Positions 51,177-60,785 of a stretch of 64,000 nt of DNA are shown here, piece after piece; the stretch's first letter is position 1; every line of letters starts with the position of its first letter. Source of the DNA: Eubacteriales bacterium (lineage in GTDB: Bacteria > Bacillota > Clostridia > Lachnospirales > Lachnospiraceae); the NCBI GenBank assembly GCA_030524175.1, contig JAUNHC010000003.1, positions 155,912-219,911 on the forward strand. Direction: 5' to 3'. The notes beneath the pieces were generated by a model. The model did not search any database. It saw only the letters and a list, made by a program, of their open reading frames with translations, and was not told where the DNA came from. The position numbers and the translations under genes are program-made.

Positions 51177-52892
51177 CTACCGGCAGTAATTCTGTATGAC
51201 GATCTGCAGATTTTCTCTTCCCTGATAACGGTTTATTTCAGGATAGTAAGTGACAGATATCGTCTCCCTTTCCTGGGCAAAACCAAGAAATTCAGCGGCC
51301 TCTCCAAAATAGACAGCATCTATACAATTCCCCTCCCTGTCTGCCAGCTGAAGCTTCGCCACATTTTGATTCTTTCCAAAAATACGCCCGCTTAAAACAC
51401 GAAGGTCCTTTTGGGCAAACAATGGCTTTGTATTTCCTTTGCCAAAAGGCTCCAGAAGTGAAATTTGTCCGATAAGCTCCCTGGAAATATAGGAAACAGG
51501 CATGGGTACATCTATCACCACTTTCGGCATGAGATCCTCCTCTGAAAGAGTACAGTTATGGTTCAGTCTTCGTCTAAGGTTTTCTATATTTTCCTCCTTC
51601 ACAGACAATCCTGCAGCCATCGGATGTCCCCCGAACTGTTCCAGCAGATCTTCACATTTCACAAGTTCCTCATACATGGAATAGGCTTCAACAGAACGGC
51701 CGCTTCCTTTGACACAATATTCTCCCTGGGTGAGCACAAAGGAGGGCTTGTGGTATTTTTCCCGTATACGCCCTGCAATGATCCCTGCCAGACTTTCATG
51801 GCAGTCCGGCAGATATATGACCAGGACACGGTCCTGTTTGATGGACGTGGTCTCCACAAGACGTATGGCCTCTTCTTTTCCTTTTTCCGTAAGGGCCTTT
51901 CTGCTCTGGTTTAGTGCTGTCAGATCACCTGCCAGCTTTGCCGCCTCTTCCTGATCCTCTGCCTGGAGAAGCGATAAGGAACGGGCAGCCGTGTCAAGTC
52001 TTCCGCTGGCATTGATACATGGTCCCAGGACAAACCCTATATGGTATGCTGTAATCCTTCCGTCCTCCAGCCCATTGGCCCGGATCAATTCCTGAAGGCC
52101 CATATTCCGGGTATCCGGAAGGCGCTTTAACCCCTCCTTCACCAGAATCCTGTTCTCTCCCTGAAGGTCCATCACATCACCCACTGTGGCAATGGCCGCA
52201 AACTCCAGAAAGTCCAGAATTTCTGTCTCAGGCACCCCATATTTCTCATACAAAGCCCACACAAATTTATAAGCCACTACAGCGCCGCATATATTTTTAT
52301 TAGGATATGTACAATGGGGCTGCTTAGGATTTAAGATCACATCTGCCGGCGGAAGAATATATTCTCTTCCTTCTTCTGAATCTCTGTAAGGAATCTCATG
52401 GTGGTCTGTCACTACAACCGTCATTCCTAATTCCCTGGCAAGAGCGATTTCTGACGCAGCAGCAATTCCGTTGTCACAGGTTACAATTGTGTCAATTCCA
52501 TCTTCCTTTGCTTTTCTGATGAGATGCTCATGTATACCATATCCGTCAGCCACTCTGTCCGGAATATAGGTATCTGCCACGGCCCCCAGCCTTCTGAGTC
52601 CTTTAAGGAGTATAAAGGTAGAAGTAACTCCGTCTATATCATAGTCACCGATGATACGGATTTTTTTTCTCTCTTCTATTTTCTTTTCCAGAAGTTCCAC
52701 TGCCTTATCCATATCCTTCATAAGCCATGGAGATGGTATATCTTTCACTGTCCCGCTCAAATATTGTTGTATTGCTTCCTCGCCTACAACATCACGGTTG
52801 CGTATCAGTCTGGCTATCACAGGATCTATCCCAAACCGTTCACCGATATATTTGAAATCTGCTTTTTTTGCTGTTATCACCCATTTTTCCAT
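51177..52892 (-). CDS. recJ: RecJ-type single-strand DNA exonuclease (DHH family)
   Basis: 571 residues from ATG 52892 (MEKWVITAKKADFKY); AGGAG lies 11 nt upstream. DHH motifs: RIIGDYDIDGVTSTFILLKG, IVTCDNGIAAASEIALAR and VVVTDHHEIPYRD. The DHHA1 part carries CINASGRLDTAARSL and FGGHPMAAGLSVKEENI, and a C-terminal OB-like domain begins near RVLSGRIFGKNQNVAKLQL. It is the shorter RecJ form (about 570 residues) without the extra C-terminal domain of Bacillus RecJ. It acts in recombination and mismatch repair. Followed by apt; a weak inverted repeat (51123-51176) lies between them. Confidence 0.93.
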   Translation of the reverse strand: MEKWVITAKKADFKYIGERFGIDPVIARLIRNRDVVGEEAIQQYLSGTVKDIPSPWLMKDMDKAVELLEKKIEERKKIRIIGDYDIDGVTSTFILLKGLRRLGAVADTYIPDRVADGYGIHEHLIRKAKEDGIDTIVTCDNGIAAASEIALARELGMTVVVTDHHEIPYRDSEEGREYILPPADVILNPKQPHCTYPNKNICGAVVAYKFVWALYEKYGVPETEILDFLEFAAIATVGDVMDLQGENRILVKEGLKRLPDTRNMGLQELIRANGLEDGRITAYHIGFVLGPCINASGRLDTAARSLSLLQAEDQEEAAKLAGDLTALNQSRKALTEKGKEEAIRLVETTSIKQDRVLVIYLPDCHESLAGIIAGRIREKYHKPSFVLTQGEYCVKGSGRSVEAYSMYEELVKCEDLLEQFGGHPMAAGLSVKEENIENLRRRLNHNCTLSEEDLMPKVVIDVPMPVSYISRELIGQISLLEPFGKGNTKPLFAQKDLRVLSGRIFGKNQNVAKLQLADREGNCIDAVYFGEAAEFLGFAQERETISVTYYPEINRYQGRENLQIVIQNYCR

Positions 52893-52995
52893 AACTGTTT
52901 TATCTCCTGATTCCATCTATTGTATGTTTTATTCCCATTGTTTTGATTTTTTCTTCTTCTATCTTATCTTGAAGCATAGATAATTTCAAGTAAAA

Positions 52996-53023
52996 ATCCC
53001 GGGACATTTAACTGTCCCGGGAT
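52996..53023 (-). terminator. Terminator of secDF
   Basis: ATCCCGGGACA (52996-53006) and TGTCCCGGGAT (53013-53023), a perfect 11-bp stem with a 6-nt loop, followed by TTTTACTTG on the minus strand. Confidence 0.88.
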
Positions 53024-53036
53024 AACATCTTATTAT

Positions 53037-55469
53037 TTATTCAGATTTTTCCTGATTTGAATTCTGTCCTGCACCATTTTCCTGTGCTGCCAGACGTTCA
53101 GCTACTCTTTTTCTGTTTTTCTTTTTCGGCTGATCTGCTGTATTGCTCACAGGAGTCTCTGCTTTTTTTGTTTTAACCTGTACAGAAGACTGATTCTGCA
53201 CCGGTTTGGATGCGGACGCTGTCACTTTGGCGGACTGTGCGTTTCCGCTGAATTTCTTCTTCATCACCAGCCACAGACAGCCGGTAATACAAACTGAAGA
53301 ATATGCGCCGCAGAGGATACCAACCATCAGCGGGGCAGCAAATTCACGGATAGAGGACACTCCCATTATATAGAGAATAGCCACCATGATAAATGTAGTA
53401 AAGGAAGTATAAATACTTCTGGTCAAGGTCTGGGTAATACTCTGGTTAACCACCTCATCAAGTCCCTCTCCCCGTTTGCTTCCGTGGAGATTCTCACGGA
53501 TACGGTCGAAGATAACAATGGTGGCATTGATGGAATAACCTACAATAGTAAGCATACATGCAATGAATGTATTTCCCACAGATACTCTTGCAACTGCGTA
53601 GAACGCCAGTACCACAAGCACATCGTGCAGAAGAGCTAAAACTGCACTGCTGGCAAAACGGATATCTTTAAATCTGAACCAGATATAAAGCAGCATAAAG
53701 ATAGTTGCCACGATCACTGCCACAACAGCATCTTTTCTCATCTCATTGCTGATCGTGGAAGAAATGCTCTCTGCTGATATCAAAGATTCGTCAACATCGA
53801 ATTTTTCCACTAATGCTTTATTCAGATTTTCACGTTCTTCCAGATCAAGGGAACGTGTCTTAATGATAACCTGGTTTGTGCCCACCACCTTAGTAGGCTG
53901 TACATTGCTGTCTCCGGTGACTTCCTCTACCAGAGGGGTCACTTCTGAGTCGATCTGCTTAATATCCATATCCTCATTGAAGGTAACATTTGTAGAAGTA
54001 CCTCCTGAGAATTCAAGGCTGTAATTCAGGGCCTTGTCTCCTGTCTGCTGATGGATCAGCATAGCTGCCGGAGCACTGAGGACCAAAACTGCGGAAATAA
54101 TAAAGAAGATTTTCTTCTTTCCAACAAAGTCGATTGACTTTCTCGCTTTTGTGCTGCCGAAGAATTTCTCATCCCGGATGCCTACTGCATAAAGTGATGT
54201 TACAATTAACCGTGATACGACCAGGGCTGTAAACATGGAGATCACAATACCAAGTGCCAGCGTATAAGCAAATCCTTTTACAGAGCCGGAGCCCAGCCAC
54301 ATAAGGACAAAGGCTGCGATCAATGTGGTAATATTTCCGTCGAATATAGCAGAAAAGGCTTTCTTAAATCCGCTTCTGATGGCATTTCTCACGGATATTC
54401 CCGCCCCGATTTCTTCACGGATACGGGCATAGATGATAACATTGGCGTCTACCGCCATACCAATACCCAGGATAATACCTGCAATACCCGGAAGCGTCAG
54501 GGTAATGTCAAAAGCATTTAAAGTAAGGAGCATGAGTGCAGTGTATAAAATCAGTGCAACTCCGGCTACCAGACCCGGAATACGGTATACAAAAATCATG
54601 AACAATATAACAATGACAAGTCCGATGGCCGCAGCCTTCACACTTGTAGCAATGGCCTCTTCTCCCAGCTGTGCGGCAACCACGCTGGAACGGAGTTCTT
54701 CAAGTTCCAGGCTCAGAGAACCGATACGGATATAGGAAGCAAGTTCCTGTGCCTTCTCGGTGCTGCCCATACCTGTAATCTCTGCCTTACCTCCTGTGAT
54801 AGCCTCATTTACATTAGGAGCGCTTAAGATTCCGTTGTCATATACAATAGCAATTTGCTTGCCCACATTGGCTGCTGTGGCATCTGCAAATTTCTTCTTT
54901 CCCTCATCTGTAAGAGTCAGGCTGACTGCATATTTCCTTCCGCCGGTAGATGAATCCTGGATTGCCCCGCCTTCTGCATCGGCAACATCAGTACCTTCCA
55001 GTACAACGGAATCGGATTCTCTGATCTCGTCCAGACTTCTGCTGAGAGAATATCCGCTGGCAGCATTTGCATCATAGGCAAAGTTCTCATTGCCGTCTGC
55101 ATCCTGCTGTACGATAAAACACAGTGAACCCGGCTTGCCCAGTTCCTCAAGAATGGCATTGGCATCTGTGACACCTGGGATCTCCACATTGATTCTGTCC
55201 CCGCCTTCCTGGTAAACCTGTGCTTCTGTACTATACTGTTCCACACGTTTCTGCAGCTTGTAAATTGTGTCTGACATATCCTCGCTGCTGGGATCGCCGT
55301 CCTTGGTCTGATAGGTAATGCTGACACCGCCGGCCAAGTCAAGTCCTGTATTAATATGCTTAGCTGCGCCGGTACCGGTAGGGCCGATACCAACAGCTGC
55401 AGTATAGCATAAGAATACAGTAAGGATGGCTGTCAGCAGCAGCACTACAATTCCTCTGTTTTTCTTCAT
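53037..55469 (-). CDS. secDF: Fused protein-export membrane protein SecDF
   Basis: 810 residues, SecD and SecF in one chain. SecD part: D1 motif HINTGLDLAGGVSITYQTK, outside P1 domain (VNVEIPGVTDANAI-like block near 110), D5-D6 GMAVDANVIIYARIREEI. SecF part begins near residue 450 (LNYSLEFSGGTSTNVTF) and has IVGYSINATIVIFDRIRENL. Twelve helices are expected. It uses the proton motive force to help SecYEG pull proteins out. A Lys/Gln-rich tail of about 70 residues (KTKKAETPVSNTADQPKKKN) is extra. It follows the SCIFF maturase gene by 24 bp; that linkage is conserved in clostridia. Confidence 0.95.
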   Translation of the reverse strand: MKKNRGIVVLLLTAILTVFLCYTAAVGIGPTGTGAAKHINTGLDLAGGVSITYQTKDGDPSSEDMSDTIYKLQKRVEQYSTEAQVYQEGGDRINVEIPGVTDANAILEELGKPGSLCFIVQQDADGNENFAYDANAASGYSLSRSLDEIRESDSVVLEGTDVADAEGGAIQDSSTGGRKYAVSLTLTDEGKKKFADATAANVGKQIAIVYDNGILSAPNVNEAITGGKAEITGMGSTEKAQELASYIRIGSLSLELEELRSSVVAAQLGEEAIATSVKAAAIGLVIVILFMIFVYRIPGLVAGVALILYTALMLLTLNAFDITLTLPGIAGIILGIGMAVDANVIIYARIREEIGAGISVRNAIRSGFKKAFSAIFDGNITTLIAAFVLMWLGSGSVKGFAYTLALGIVISMFTALVVSRLIVTSLYAVGIRDEKFFGSTKARKSIDFVGKKKIFFIISAVLVLSAPAAMLIHQQTGDKALNYSLEFSGGTSTNVTFNEDMDIKQIDSEVTPLVEEVTGDSNVQPTKVVGTNQVIIKTRSLDLEERENLNKALVEKFDVDESLISAESISSTISNEMRKDAVVAVIVATIFMLLYIWFRFKDIRFASSAVLALLHDVLVVLAFYAVARVSVGNTFIACMLTIVGYSINATIVIFDRIRENLHGSKRGEGLDEVVNQSITQTLTRSIYTSFTTFIMVAILYIMGVSSIREFAAPLMVGILCGAYSSVCITGCLWLVMKKKFSGNAQSAKVTASASKPVQNQSSVQVKTKKAETPVSNTADQPKKKNRKRVAERLAAQENGAGQNSNQEKSE

Positions 55470-55493
55470 TGTTCTTTCCCTTCTTAACTTTCT

Positions 55494-56858
55494 TTATTCC
55501 GCTAATGCGGCTTTTATCATGATAGCGCACTCCACACGCTTCCTCTGGAGTTCGCATCCGATTTCATAATTGCCGTTGATATCTCCCTGGAAATGATAAG
55601 CATTGGCAGCACAGCCGCCGCTGCAGTAGAAGCGGGCAAAACAATTCCGGCAGTCTTCCTTTGTGTAGACATTGCAGCTGCCGAATTCTTCCTGGATCTC
55701 CGGTTTCGTAATACCTTCATCCACATTTCCCATAAGATATCTCTCTTCTCCCACAAACTGATGACAGGGATACAAATCTCCCCAGGGCGTCACAGCCAGA
55801 TATTCTGTTCCTGAACCGCAGCCGGACAAACGCTTATACACACAAGGCCCGCCGGTGAGATCAATCATAAAATGGAAGAAATTAAAGCCTTTTCCTTCTT
55901 TTTCTCTGGCGATCATTTCTTTTGCCAGAGAATCATATTCTGCAAAAATCTTTGGGATATCTTCCTTTCGGATGGCATATTCCTCCTCATCGGCCGCAAC
56001 CACCGGCTCCACAGAAATCTGCTTGAAGCCAAGGTCTGCCAAATGAAGAACATCTCTGGAAAAATCCACATTGTGATGAGTAAAGGTTCCCCTTACGTAA
56101 TACTTGTCCTGATTTCTGGATTCTGCAAACTTCTGAAATTTGGGGATGACCAGATCGTAGCTTCCTGCGCCTTTACGGAAGGGACGCATATGATCGTGCA
56201 CCTCTTTTCTTCCATCCACGCTTAAAACCACATTTGCCATTTCCCGGTTGCAGAACTCCATGATCTCATCATTGAGCAATACCCCGTTTGTGGTGAGGGT
56301 AAAACGGAACTTCTTATTATGCAGTTTCTCCTGCTCTCTTCCGTAGTTCACCAGTTCCTTCACCACCTGCCAGTTGAGCAGCGGTTCACCGCCGAAAAAA
56401 TCCACCTCCAGGTTTCTTCTGGAGCCGGAATTGGCAATGAGAAAATCAAGAGCCTTCTTACCCACTTCAAAAGGCATAAGTGCCTTTCTTCCATGGTACT
56501 CTCCTTCTTCTGCAAAACAATAGCGGCAGGCCAGATTACAGTCATGGGCTATATGCAGGCATAAAGCCTTGACCACTGTCTGACGGTTTTTTGAAAATTC
56601 CTCAATGGCATTTTCATAAATATCTTTTGTAAAAAGCATGCCTTCTTCACGCAGCTTCTCACACTCTGTCACAGAGGTCTCAATGTCCTCTTTCTTAAAA
56701 CGATCTCCCAGTTTCTCTGCAATGGCCTCCGGGGATTCTCCTGCTTCTATGAAGGGCAGTATCTGGTATGTAACTTCATCCACCAGATGAATACATCCGC
56801 TGTTAATATCCAGTACAATATTGTAGCCATTACTCTGGTAACGGTGAATCAGGCTCAT
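55494..56858 (-). CDS. scfB: SCIFF peptide maturase, radical SAM/SPASM thioether-forming enzyme
   Basis: 454 residues. N-terminal RiPP-recognition-like domain (YNIVLDINSGCIHLVDEVTY). Radical SAM cluster motif CNLACRYCFAEEGEYHG (CxxxCxxC), then FFGGEPLLNWQVVKELV, LTTNGVLLNDEIMEF and LSVDGRKEVHD. The C-terminal SPASM domain binds two more iron-sulfur clusters (GGPCVYKRLSGCGSGTEYLA, CHQFVGEERYLMGNV, CRNCFARFYCSGGCAANAYH). It makes a Cys-to-Thr thioether link in the SCIFF peptide encoded directly upstream, and belongs to the CteB/ScfB group. A leaky hairpin between the two genes probably sets peptide in excess over enzyme. Confidence 0.95.
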   Translation of the reverse strand: MSLIHRYQSNGYNIVLDINSGCIHLVDEVTYQILPFIEAGESPEAIAEKLGDRFKKEDIETSVTECEKLREEGMLFTKDIYENAIEEFSKNRQTVVKALCLHIAHDCNLACRYCFAEEGEYHGRKALMPFEVGKKALDFLIANSGSRRNLEVDFFGGEPLLNWQVVKELVNYGREQEKLHNKKFRFTLTTNGVLLNDEIMEFCNREMANVVLSVDGRKEVHDHMRPFRKGAGSYDLVIPKFQKFAESRNQDKYYVRGTFTHHNVDFSRDVLHLADLGFKQISVEPVVAADEEEYAIRKEDIPKIFAEYDSLAKEMIAREKEGKGFNFFHFMIDLTGGPCVYKRLSGCGSGTEYLAVTPWGDLYPCHQFVGEERYLMGNVDEGITKPEIQEEFGSCNVYTKEDCRNCFARFYCSGGCAANAYHFQGDINGNYEIGCELQRKRVECAIMIKAALAE

Positions 56859-56888
56859 GTTCTCGAAATCCTTTCCTAAGCGTAAGAA

Positions 56889-56916
56889 TAAGCAGCGGAT
56901 TTCACCCCGCTGCTTA
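56889..56916 (-). terminator. Leaky hairpin between SCIFF peptide and maturase genes
   Basis: TAAGCAGCGG (56889-56898) and CCGCTGCTTA (56907-56916), a perfect 10-bp stem with an 8-nt loop. The following minus-strand TTCTTACG is a poor U-run, so partial read-through to the maturase is likely. Confidence 0.6.
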
Positions 56917-56938
56917 CTTTATCATCCACAGCCGCCTT

Positions 56939-57079
56939 TTATTTATGCTCGCAGCTCTGGTTTCCTACTGTACAGGAAGTCTTGCAAGCAGACTGGCAAG
57001 ATGTCTGACATTCACCGCATCCACCTTTTTTAACTGTGTTCTGCAGGTTCTTTGTATTTAACGTCTTGATATGTTCCAT
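56939..57079 (-). CDS. scfA: SCIFF peptide precursor (six cysteines in forty-five)
   Basis: 46 residues. It begins MEHIKTLNTKNLQ and its Cys residues are at 21, 24, 28, 32, 36 and 43, ending QSCEHK. This is the near-invariant SCIFF precursor of Clostridia, a ribosomal peptide modified to a ranthipeptide by the adjacent radical SAM enzyme. AAGGAGGATATAGAC precedes the ATG. No dedicated exporter or protease is adjacent; secDF follows the maturase. The mature product's function is not established. The size, motif and neighbour make the assignment firm. Confidence 0.97.
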   Translation of the reverse strand: MEHIKTLNTKNLQNTVKKGGCGECQTSCQSACKTSCTVGNQSCEHK

Positions 57080-57160
57080 GTCTATATCCTCCTTATGTAA
57101 AATATGTCTTCGCATAGTATAGCATAAATTTTTTGAATTTAAAAGCTTTTTTTTATGCCC

Positions 57161-57511
57161 TCAGGACAGCATTCCGCCCAGGGCACCGCCTCCCAGACAC
57201 ATGAAAAAAGTGGTAAGAGCATGCTGTACCGTCATATCCCATTTCCCTTGTACTACAAAGGATACGATGATCAGCAACAGGAAATAGCATAAGCCTACAA
57301 GTACCCCCCACAGATATTTATCTTTACGTACCATTTTTCCGGCCATAAAGCCTCCCATGAGACAGGACAGCACATATACCACTATGATTCCTGCCGCAAC
57401 CGGTCCCTCCCCCAGATCAAGCTGGAACAGAAGCAATGCCAGCAGTAGCAGGAATATGCCTGTCAATGCGTATGCAAATAGTAAAGATTTCAGAACTGCT
57501 TTCACTTTCAT
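57161..57511 (-). CDS. TIGR04086-family small membrane protein
   Basis: 116 residues from ATG 57511 (MKVKAVLKSLLFAYALTGIF), with GGGAGGGTTG upstream. Four hydrophobic helices with Gly-rich packing (LSCLMGGFMAGKMVRKDKYL, FMCLGGGALGGML). This family is found next to SCIFF and sec genes across Clostridia, suggesting a shared role in export or membrane biology, but its function is unknown. It is transcribed in the same direction just before the SCIFF gene. Confidence 0.85.
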   Translation of the reverse strand: MKVKAVLKSLLFAYALTGIFLLLLALLLFQLDLGEGPVAAGIIVVYVLSCLMGGFMAGKMVRKDKYLWGVLVGLCYFLLLIIVSFVVQGKWDMTVQHALTTFFMCLGGGALGGMLS

Positions 57512-57653
57512 AAAAAACAACCCTCCCATATGAAATATATGGAAGGGCTGCTGTCCTTATTCCTGATTTAATACTGTTAAAACAAATATCAGCTGTCCCC
57601 TTGGCCATCTGGCCCCGGGCCTCATGACGGCCTTGCAGTGTAAAAATATCAAA

Positions 57654-59141
57654 TTATTTCCTCTTCTTTAAATAGACAACCACACCAACAAATATCACTG
57701 CCACTGCCAGTAATATCACAAAGGGATAAATGTTCGTGGTATCACCTGTATTAACTGCTTTTCTGGAACTGCTGTTCTGGCTGCTCTCTGATTCATTATC
57801 CTTGTCTGAAGCTGCTGCAGCCGGTGTGGCGGCGTTGGTGCCTGATGATCCGGACGGAGTCGCTGTCAGAGAGGACTGCTGCTGTGCGTTCACACCTGAG
57901 GTACCAAGCTGTTCCTGAGAATCCGGGTAACTGTTCTCTGCAATGTCTGAGCCTACAAGGGGCTTGCTTCCCGCTATGCCAAAAGGACTGAAGGAGTGTG
58001 TGCTGAAAATCATAGTATTCCCATCCACACTTGGCACAATAGTCTCTGTGGCACCATTGTCCAGCAAATGCTCTATAATATATTCATATCCCTCTTTCAC
58101 CGGCACGGTTACGCTGATATACTCACCGTCGGGGATAATGTATTCTGTGTCATTCTGCAAATCCCAAAGTTCAAATTCGTAAGATTGGAAAATCGCCGCA
58201 TCTTCCTGATTGGTAAACTGATAGCTGTCTCCGCTGGTTGCACGGAATTGTACGTACCACGGCAGGTTGATCCCGGAAACAGATATCCCGGCACAGCTGT
58301 GATTCTCTTCCCCGCGGGCAGCCTTCTCTTCTTCTGTCAATGTTTCATCTGCTGTGGTGGGACGGGAATCCTCTATTAATTCATCCACCGGACGGTCAAA
58401 AATATCCTCCGGTTTATTCTCTTCATTTTCTGCATCAAGATTACTTCCGTCAGTGCCTTCTGCTGTGCCGATCTGCTCAGCCGGTGCTGCATCTCCCGGA
58501 ATCTTCTCATCTTCAGTCTTATCACCGTCCCCTTGGGAACTCTGATCCTTATTTTCCTGGTCTGTATCCTCTTGTCCCGGTTTCTCCTGGTCTTTGTCCC
58601 CTGTATCCGTGTCTGGCTTAGTCTCGTCTGATACCCCCGGAGTCACTGTTCCAGCGGGAGTCACTGTTTCATCCGGTGTCACGGTAACGGAAGGTGCTTC
58701 CGTGATACCGCCGCTTTCTTGGCCGTCTTCCGGCACATCGGCAGGTGCTTCTTCTATGCTGCTTACAACAACAGTCACGTAACCTGTTACAACCCCCGAT
58801 TCCTTGTCGTATCCCTCTAAACCGGATAAATCTGCTGAGCCGGAGGGGGTGAGAATCACCTGACAGGACTGTACACGCTTAGAAGGTACAAATGAGCCGT
58901 CAGCCCATGAAAGGGTTCCATATTCACTGCCGGGAAGCCCTACGTTGTACAGCTCCGTGGGTGCGTCAATGGTTACATTCTCAGGAATCAGGCTTGATGA
59001 CTCCACAGAAACATTACTGCTGCCGGCAAAAGCAGGATATACCTGTCCTCCAAGTAAAGCTGCCGTCAACGCTGCTGCTGCCAATAAATTTATGTTTTTT
59101 CTTCCTGTATTTTTTTTATTATTCTTTATCTTTTTCATCAT
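57654..59141 (-). CDS. Surface protein with Thr/Pro/Asp-rich stalk and sortase-type C-terminal anchor
   Basis: 495 residues. Signal peptide (INLLAAAALTAALLGGQVYP, then AFAG). A folded N-terminal part (about 35-130: VTIDAPTELYNVGLPGSEYG, CQVILTPSGSADLSG). A long acidic, Thr/Pro-rich spacer (TVTPAGTVTPGVSDETKPD, QENKDQSSQGDGDKTEDEK), then a second beta-rich part (ISVSGINLPWYVQFRATSGD). The C-terminus is a sorting signal: AVNTGDTT, helix (IYPFVILLAVAVIFVGVVVYL) and basic tail KKRK. The motif is an NTGD variant and not classic LPXTG. GAGGTG lies just before tandem ATGs. Its ligand is unknown. Confidence 0.8.
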   Translation of the reverse strand: MMKKIKNNKKNTGRKNINLLAAAALTAALLGGQVYPAFAGSSNVSVESSSLIPENVTIDAPTELYNVGLPGSEYGTLSWADGSFVPSKRVQSCQVILTPSGSADLSGLEGYDKESGVVTGYVTVVVSSIEEAPADVPEDGQESGGITEAPSVTVTPDETVTPAGTVTPGVSDETKPDTDTGDKDQEKPGQEDTDQENKDQSSQGDGDKTEDEKIPGDAAPAEQIGTAEGTDGSNLDAENEENKPEDIFDRPVDELIEDSRPTTADETLTEEEKAARGEENHSCAGISVSGINLPWYVQFRATSGDSYQFTNQEDAAIFQSYEFELWDLQNDTEYIIPDGEYISVTVPVKEGYEYIIEHLLDNGATETIVPSVDGNTMIFSTHSFSPFGIAGSKPLVGSDIAENSYPDSQEQLGTSGVNAQQQSSLTATPSGSSGTNAATPAAAASDKDNESESSQNSSSRKAVNTGDTTNIYPFVILLAVAVIFVGVVVYLKKRK

Positions 59142-59476
59142 TACACCTCTATAATAAACTGGAATTCAGACAATTATCAATCGTAACTATATATCTATAT
59201 GTAAAACGGTCTTCCGCCGTAATTATACTATATCAAAATTTTATTATTTTGTAAATCTTTTGTAACAAATATTTTGTTTTTTTGTCAAATGAATTATACC
59301 ATAAAACTACCTTTTTCGACACCCCTAAATTTACATTTTTTTTCAGACTTGCATTTTATTATAAAATCATGTATATTTTCCCTTAATACAAGATAAAGAT
59401 GTTGCGAAGGAACAATGTCTGCCCCGGCAGTCTCCCACTGCATCATCCCACAAAAAATAAAGGAGTGAACATAACT
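59142..59476. other. Divergent intergenic region upstream of surface protein and CorC-like genes
   Basis: AT-rich, about 335 bp. It holds a plus-strand promoter for the CorC-like gene at 59349-59377 and the surface-protein ribosome binding site. I see no gene or structured RNA; two T-rich runs near 59264-59345 have no hairpin of note. Confidence 0.6.
59349..59377 (+). promoter_or_regulatory. Promoter of the CorC-like gene
   Basis: -35 TTGCAT (59349-59354), 17-bp spacer, -10 TATATT (59372-59377). Transcript leader of about 90 nt to the TTG start. Confidence 0.6.
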
Positions 59477-60757
59477 TTGGATTCAAGTGTTCCTATACAG
59501 GCGGCCGCTGTGTTGGTCATGGTGCTGCTCTCCGCCTTTTTTTCTTCAGCAGAAACTTCCATGACTACAGTAAACAGAATCCGTATCCAATCCCTGGTGG
59601 AGCAGGGAAACAAAAATGCAGTGATCCTGGATAAAGTAATTTCTGATTCTGCAAAAATGCTCAGCACAATTTTAATAGGTAATAATATCGTAAATATGGC
59701 TGCTGCCTCACTGATGACCACCCTGACAATCCAGGTTCTGGGCAATGCCTACGTAGGACTTGCCACCGGTGCGCTGACTTTACTGATCTTACTCTTCGGA
59801 GAAATCACACCTAAGACTCTGGCCACCATCCACTCCGAAAAACTGGCCCTGTCCTATGCAAGAGTCATTTACATTCTCATGATCATTCTGACTCCTGTAG
59901 TATTTATAATAGGCAAGCTTTCCAACGGTGTTTTGTTCCTGCTGAAAGTAGACCCAAATGCAAAACCAAATACAATGACAGAGCATGAGCTTCGTACTCT
60001 TGTAAATGTAGGGCAGGAGGACGGCGTCATTGAACGGGAAGAAAAGCAGATGATTTATAATGTTTTTGATTTCGGCGATTCCGCTGCAAAAGATGTGATG
60101 ATCCCCAGAATTGATATGACCTTGGTAGATGTTAACTCTACCTATGAGGAACTGCTGGATGTGTTCAGAGAGGATATGCACACCCGTTTTCCTGTGTATG
60201 AAGATAATACAGATAATGTGATCGGTATTATAAATATGAAGGATCTCCTTTTATATCCCAAGAGCCGTATCTTTTCCATCCGTGAAATACTGAGAGAGCC
60301 CTACTTCACTTACGAGCATAAAGCCACAGCTGACCTGATGATCGAAATGCGTAAGGCTTCTGTCAATCTTGCTGTTGTACTGGATGAATATGGATCTACG
60401 GCCGGTCTTGTAACTTTGGAAGACCTCCTGGAAGAAATCGTCGGTGAAATCCGGGACGAATACGATGAGGATGAAGAGGAGGATGTGAAAGAAATCCAGC
60501 CCGGCCGGGAATATGTTGCCCTTGGCTCCGCAAAGCTGGATGATATCAATGAAGTGCTGCACACCCGCCTTGAATCTGAAGATTATGACTCTGTAGGAGG
60601 ATATATTATCGAACAACTGGACAGTCTGCCTGTCCAGGGACAGTCCGTAACACTGGACAACGGCATCAGACTTGTTGTTGACCAGCTTGACAAAAACAGG
60701 ATTGAGCTGGTGCATATCTGGCTGCCGGAGAAAAAAGACAGTCCTGACCAAATGTAG
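59477..60757 (+). CDS. CNNM/CorC-family transporter (HlyC/CorC, DUF21)
   Basis: 426 residues if started at TTG 59477 (DSSVPIQAAAVLVMVLLSAF); AAAGGAG lies 11 nt upstream. An ATG at 59399 would add 26 residues with no ribosome binding site or family likeness. DUF21 membrane domain FFSSAETSMTTVNRIRIQSL, GNNIVNMAAASLMTTL, LLFGEITPKTLA. Two CBS domains (DVMIPRIDMTLVDVNSTYEE, KASVNLAVVLDEYGSTAGLV) and a C-terminal CorC domain (SAKLDDINEVLHTRLESEDY) follow. Members handle Mg2+ export or homeostasis. Its promoter is separate from the surface-protein gene. Confidence 0.93.
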   Translation: MDSSVPIQAAAVLVMVLLSAFFSSAETSMTTVNRIRIQSLVEQGNKNAVILDKVISDSAKMLSTILIGNNIVNMAAASLMTTLTIQVLGNAYVGLATGALTLLILLFGEITPKTLATIHSEKLALSYARVIYILMIILTPVVFIIGKLSNGVLFLLKVDPNAKPNTMTEHELRTLVNVGQEDGVIEREEKQMIYNVFDFGDSAAKDVMIPRIDMTLVDVNSTYEELLDVFREDMHTRFPVYEDNTDNVIGIINMKDLLLYPKSRIFSIREILREPYFTYEHKATADLMIEMRKASVNLAVVLDEYGSTAGLVTLEDLLEEIVGEIRDEYDEDEEEDVKEIQPGREYVALGSAKLDDINEVLHTRLESEDYDSVGGYIIEQLDSLPVQGQSVTLDNGIRLVVDQLDKNRIELVHIWLPEKKDSPDQM

Positions 60758-60785
60758 CTAGAGCTTTGTTTCTCAGCAATTTAGT

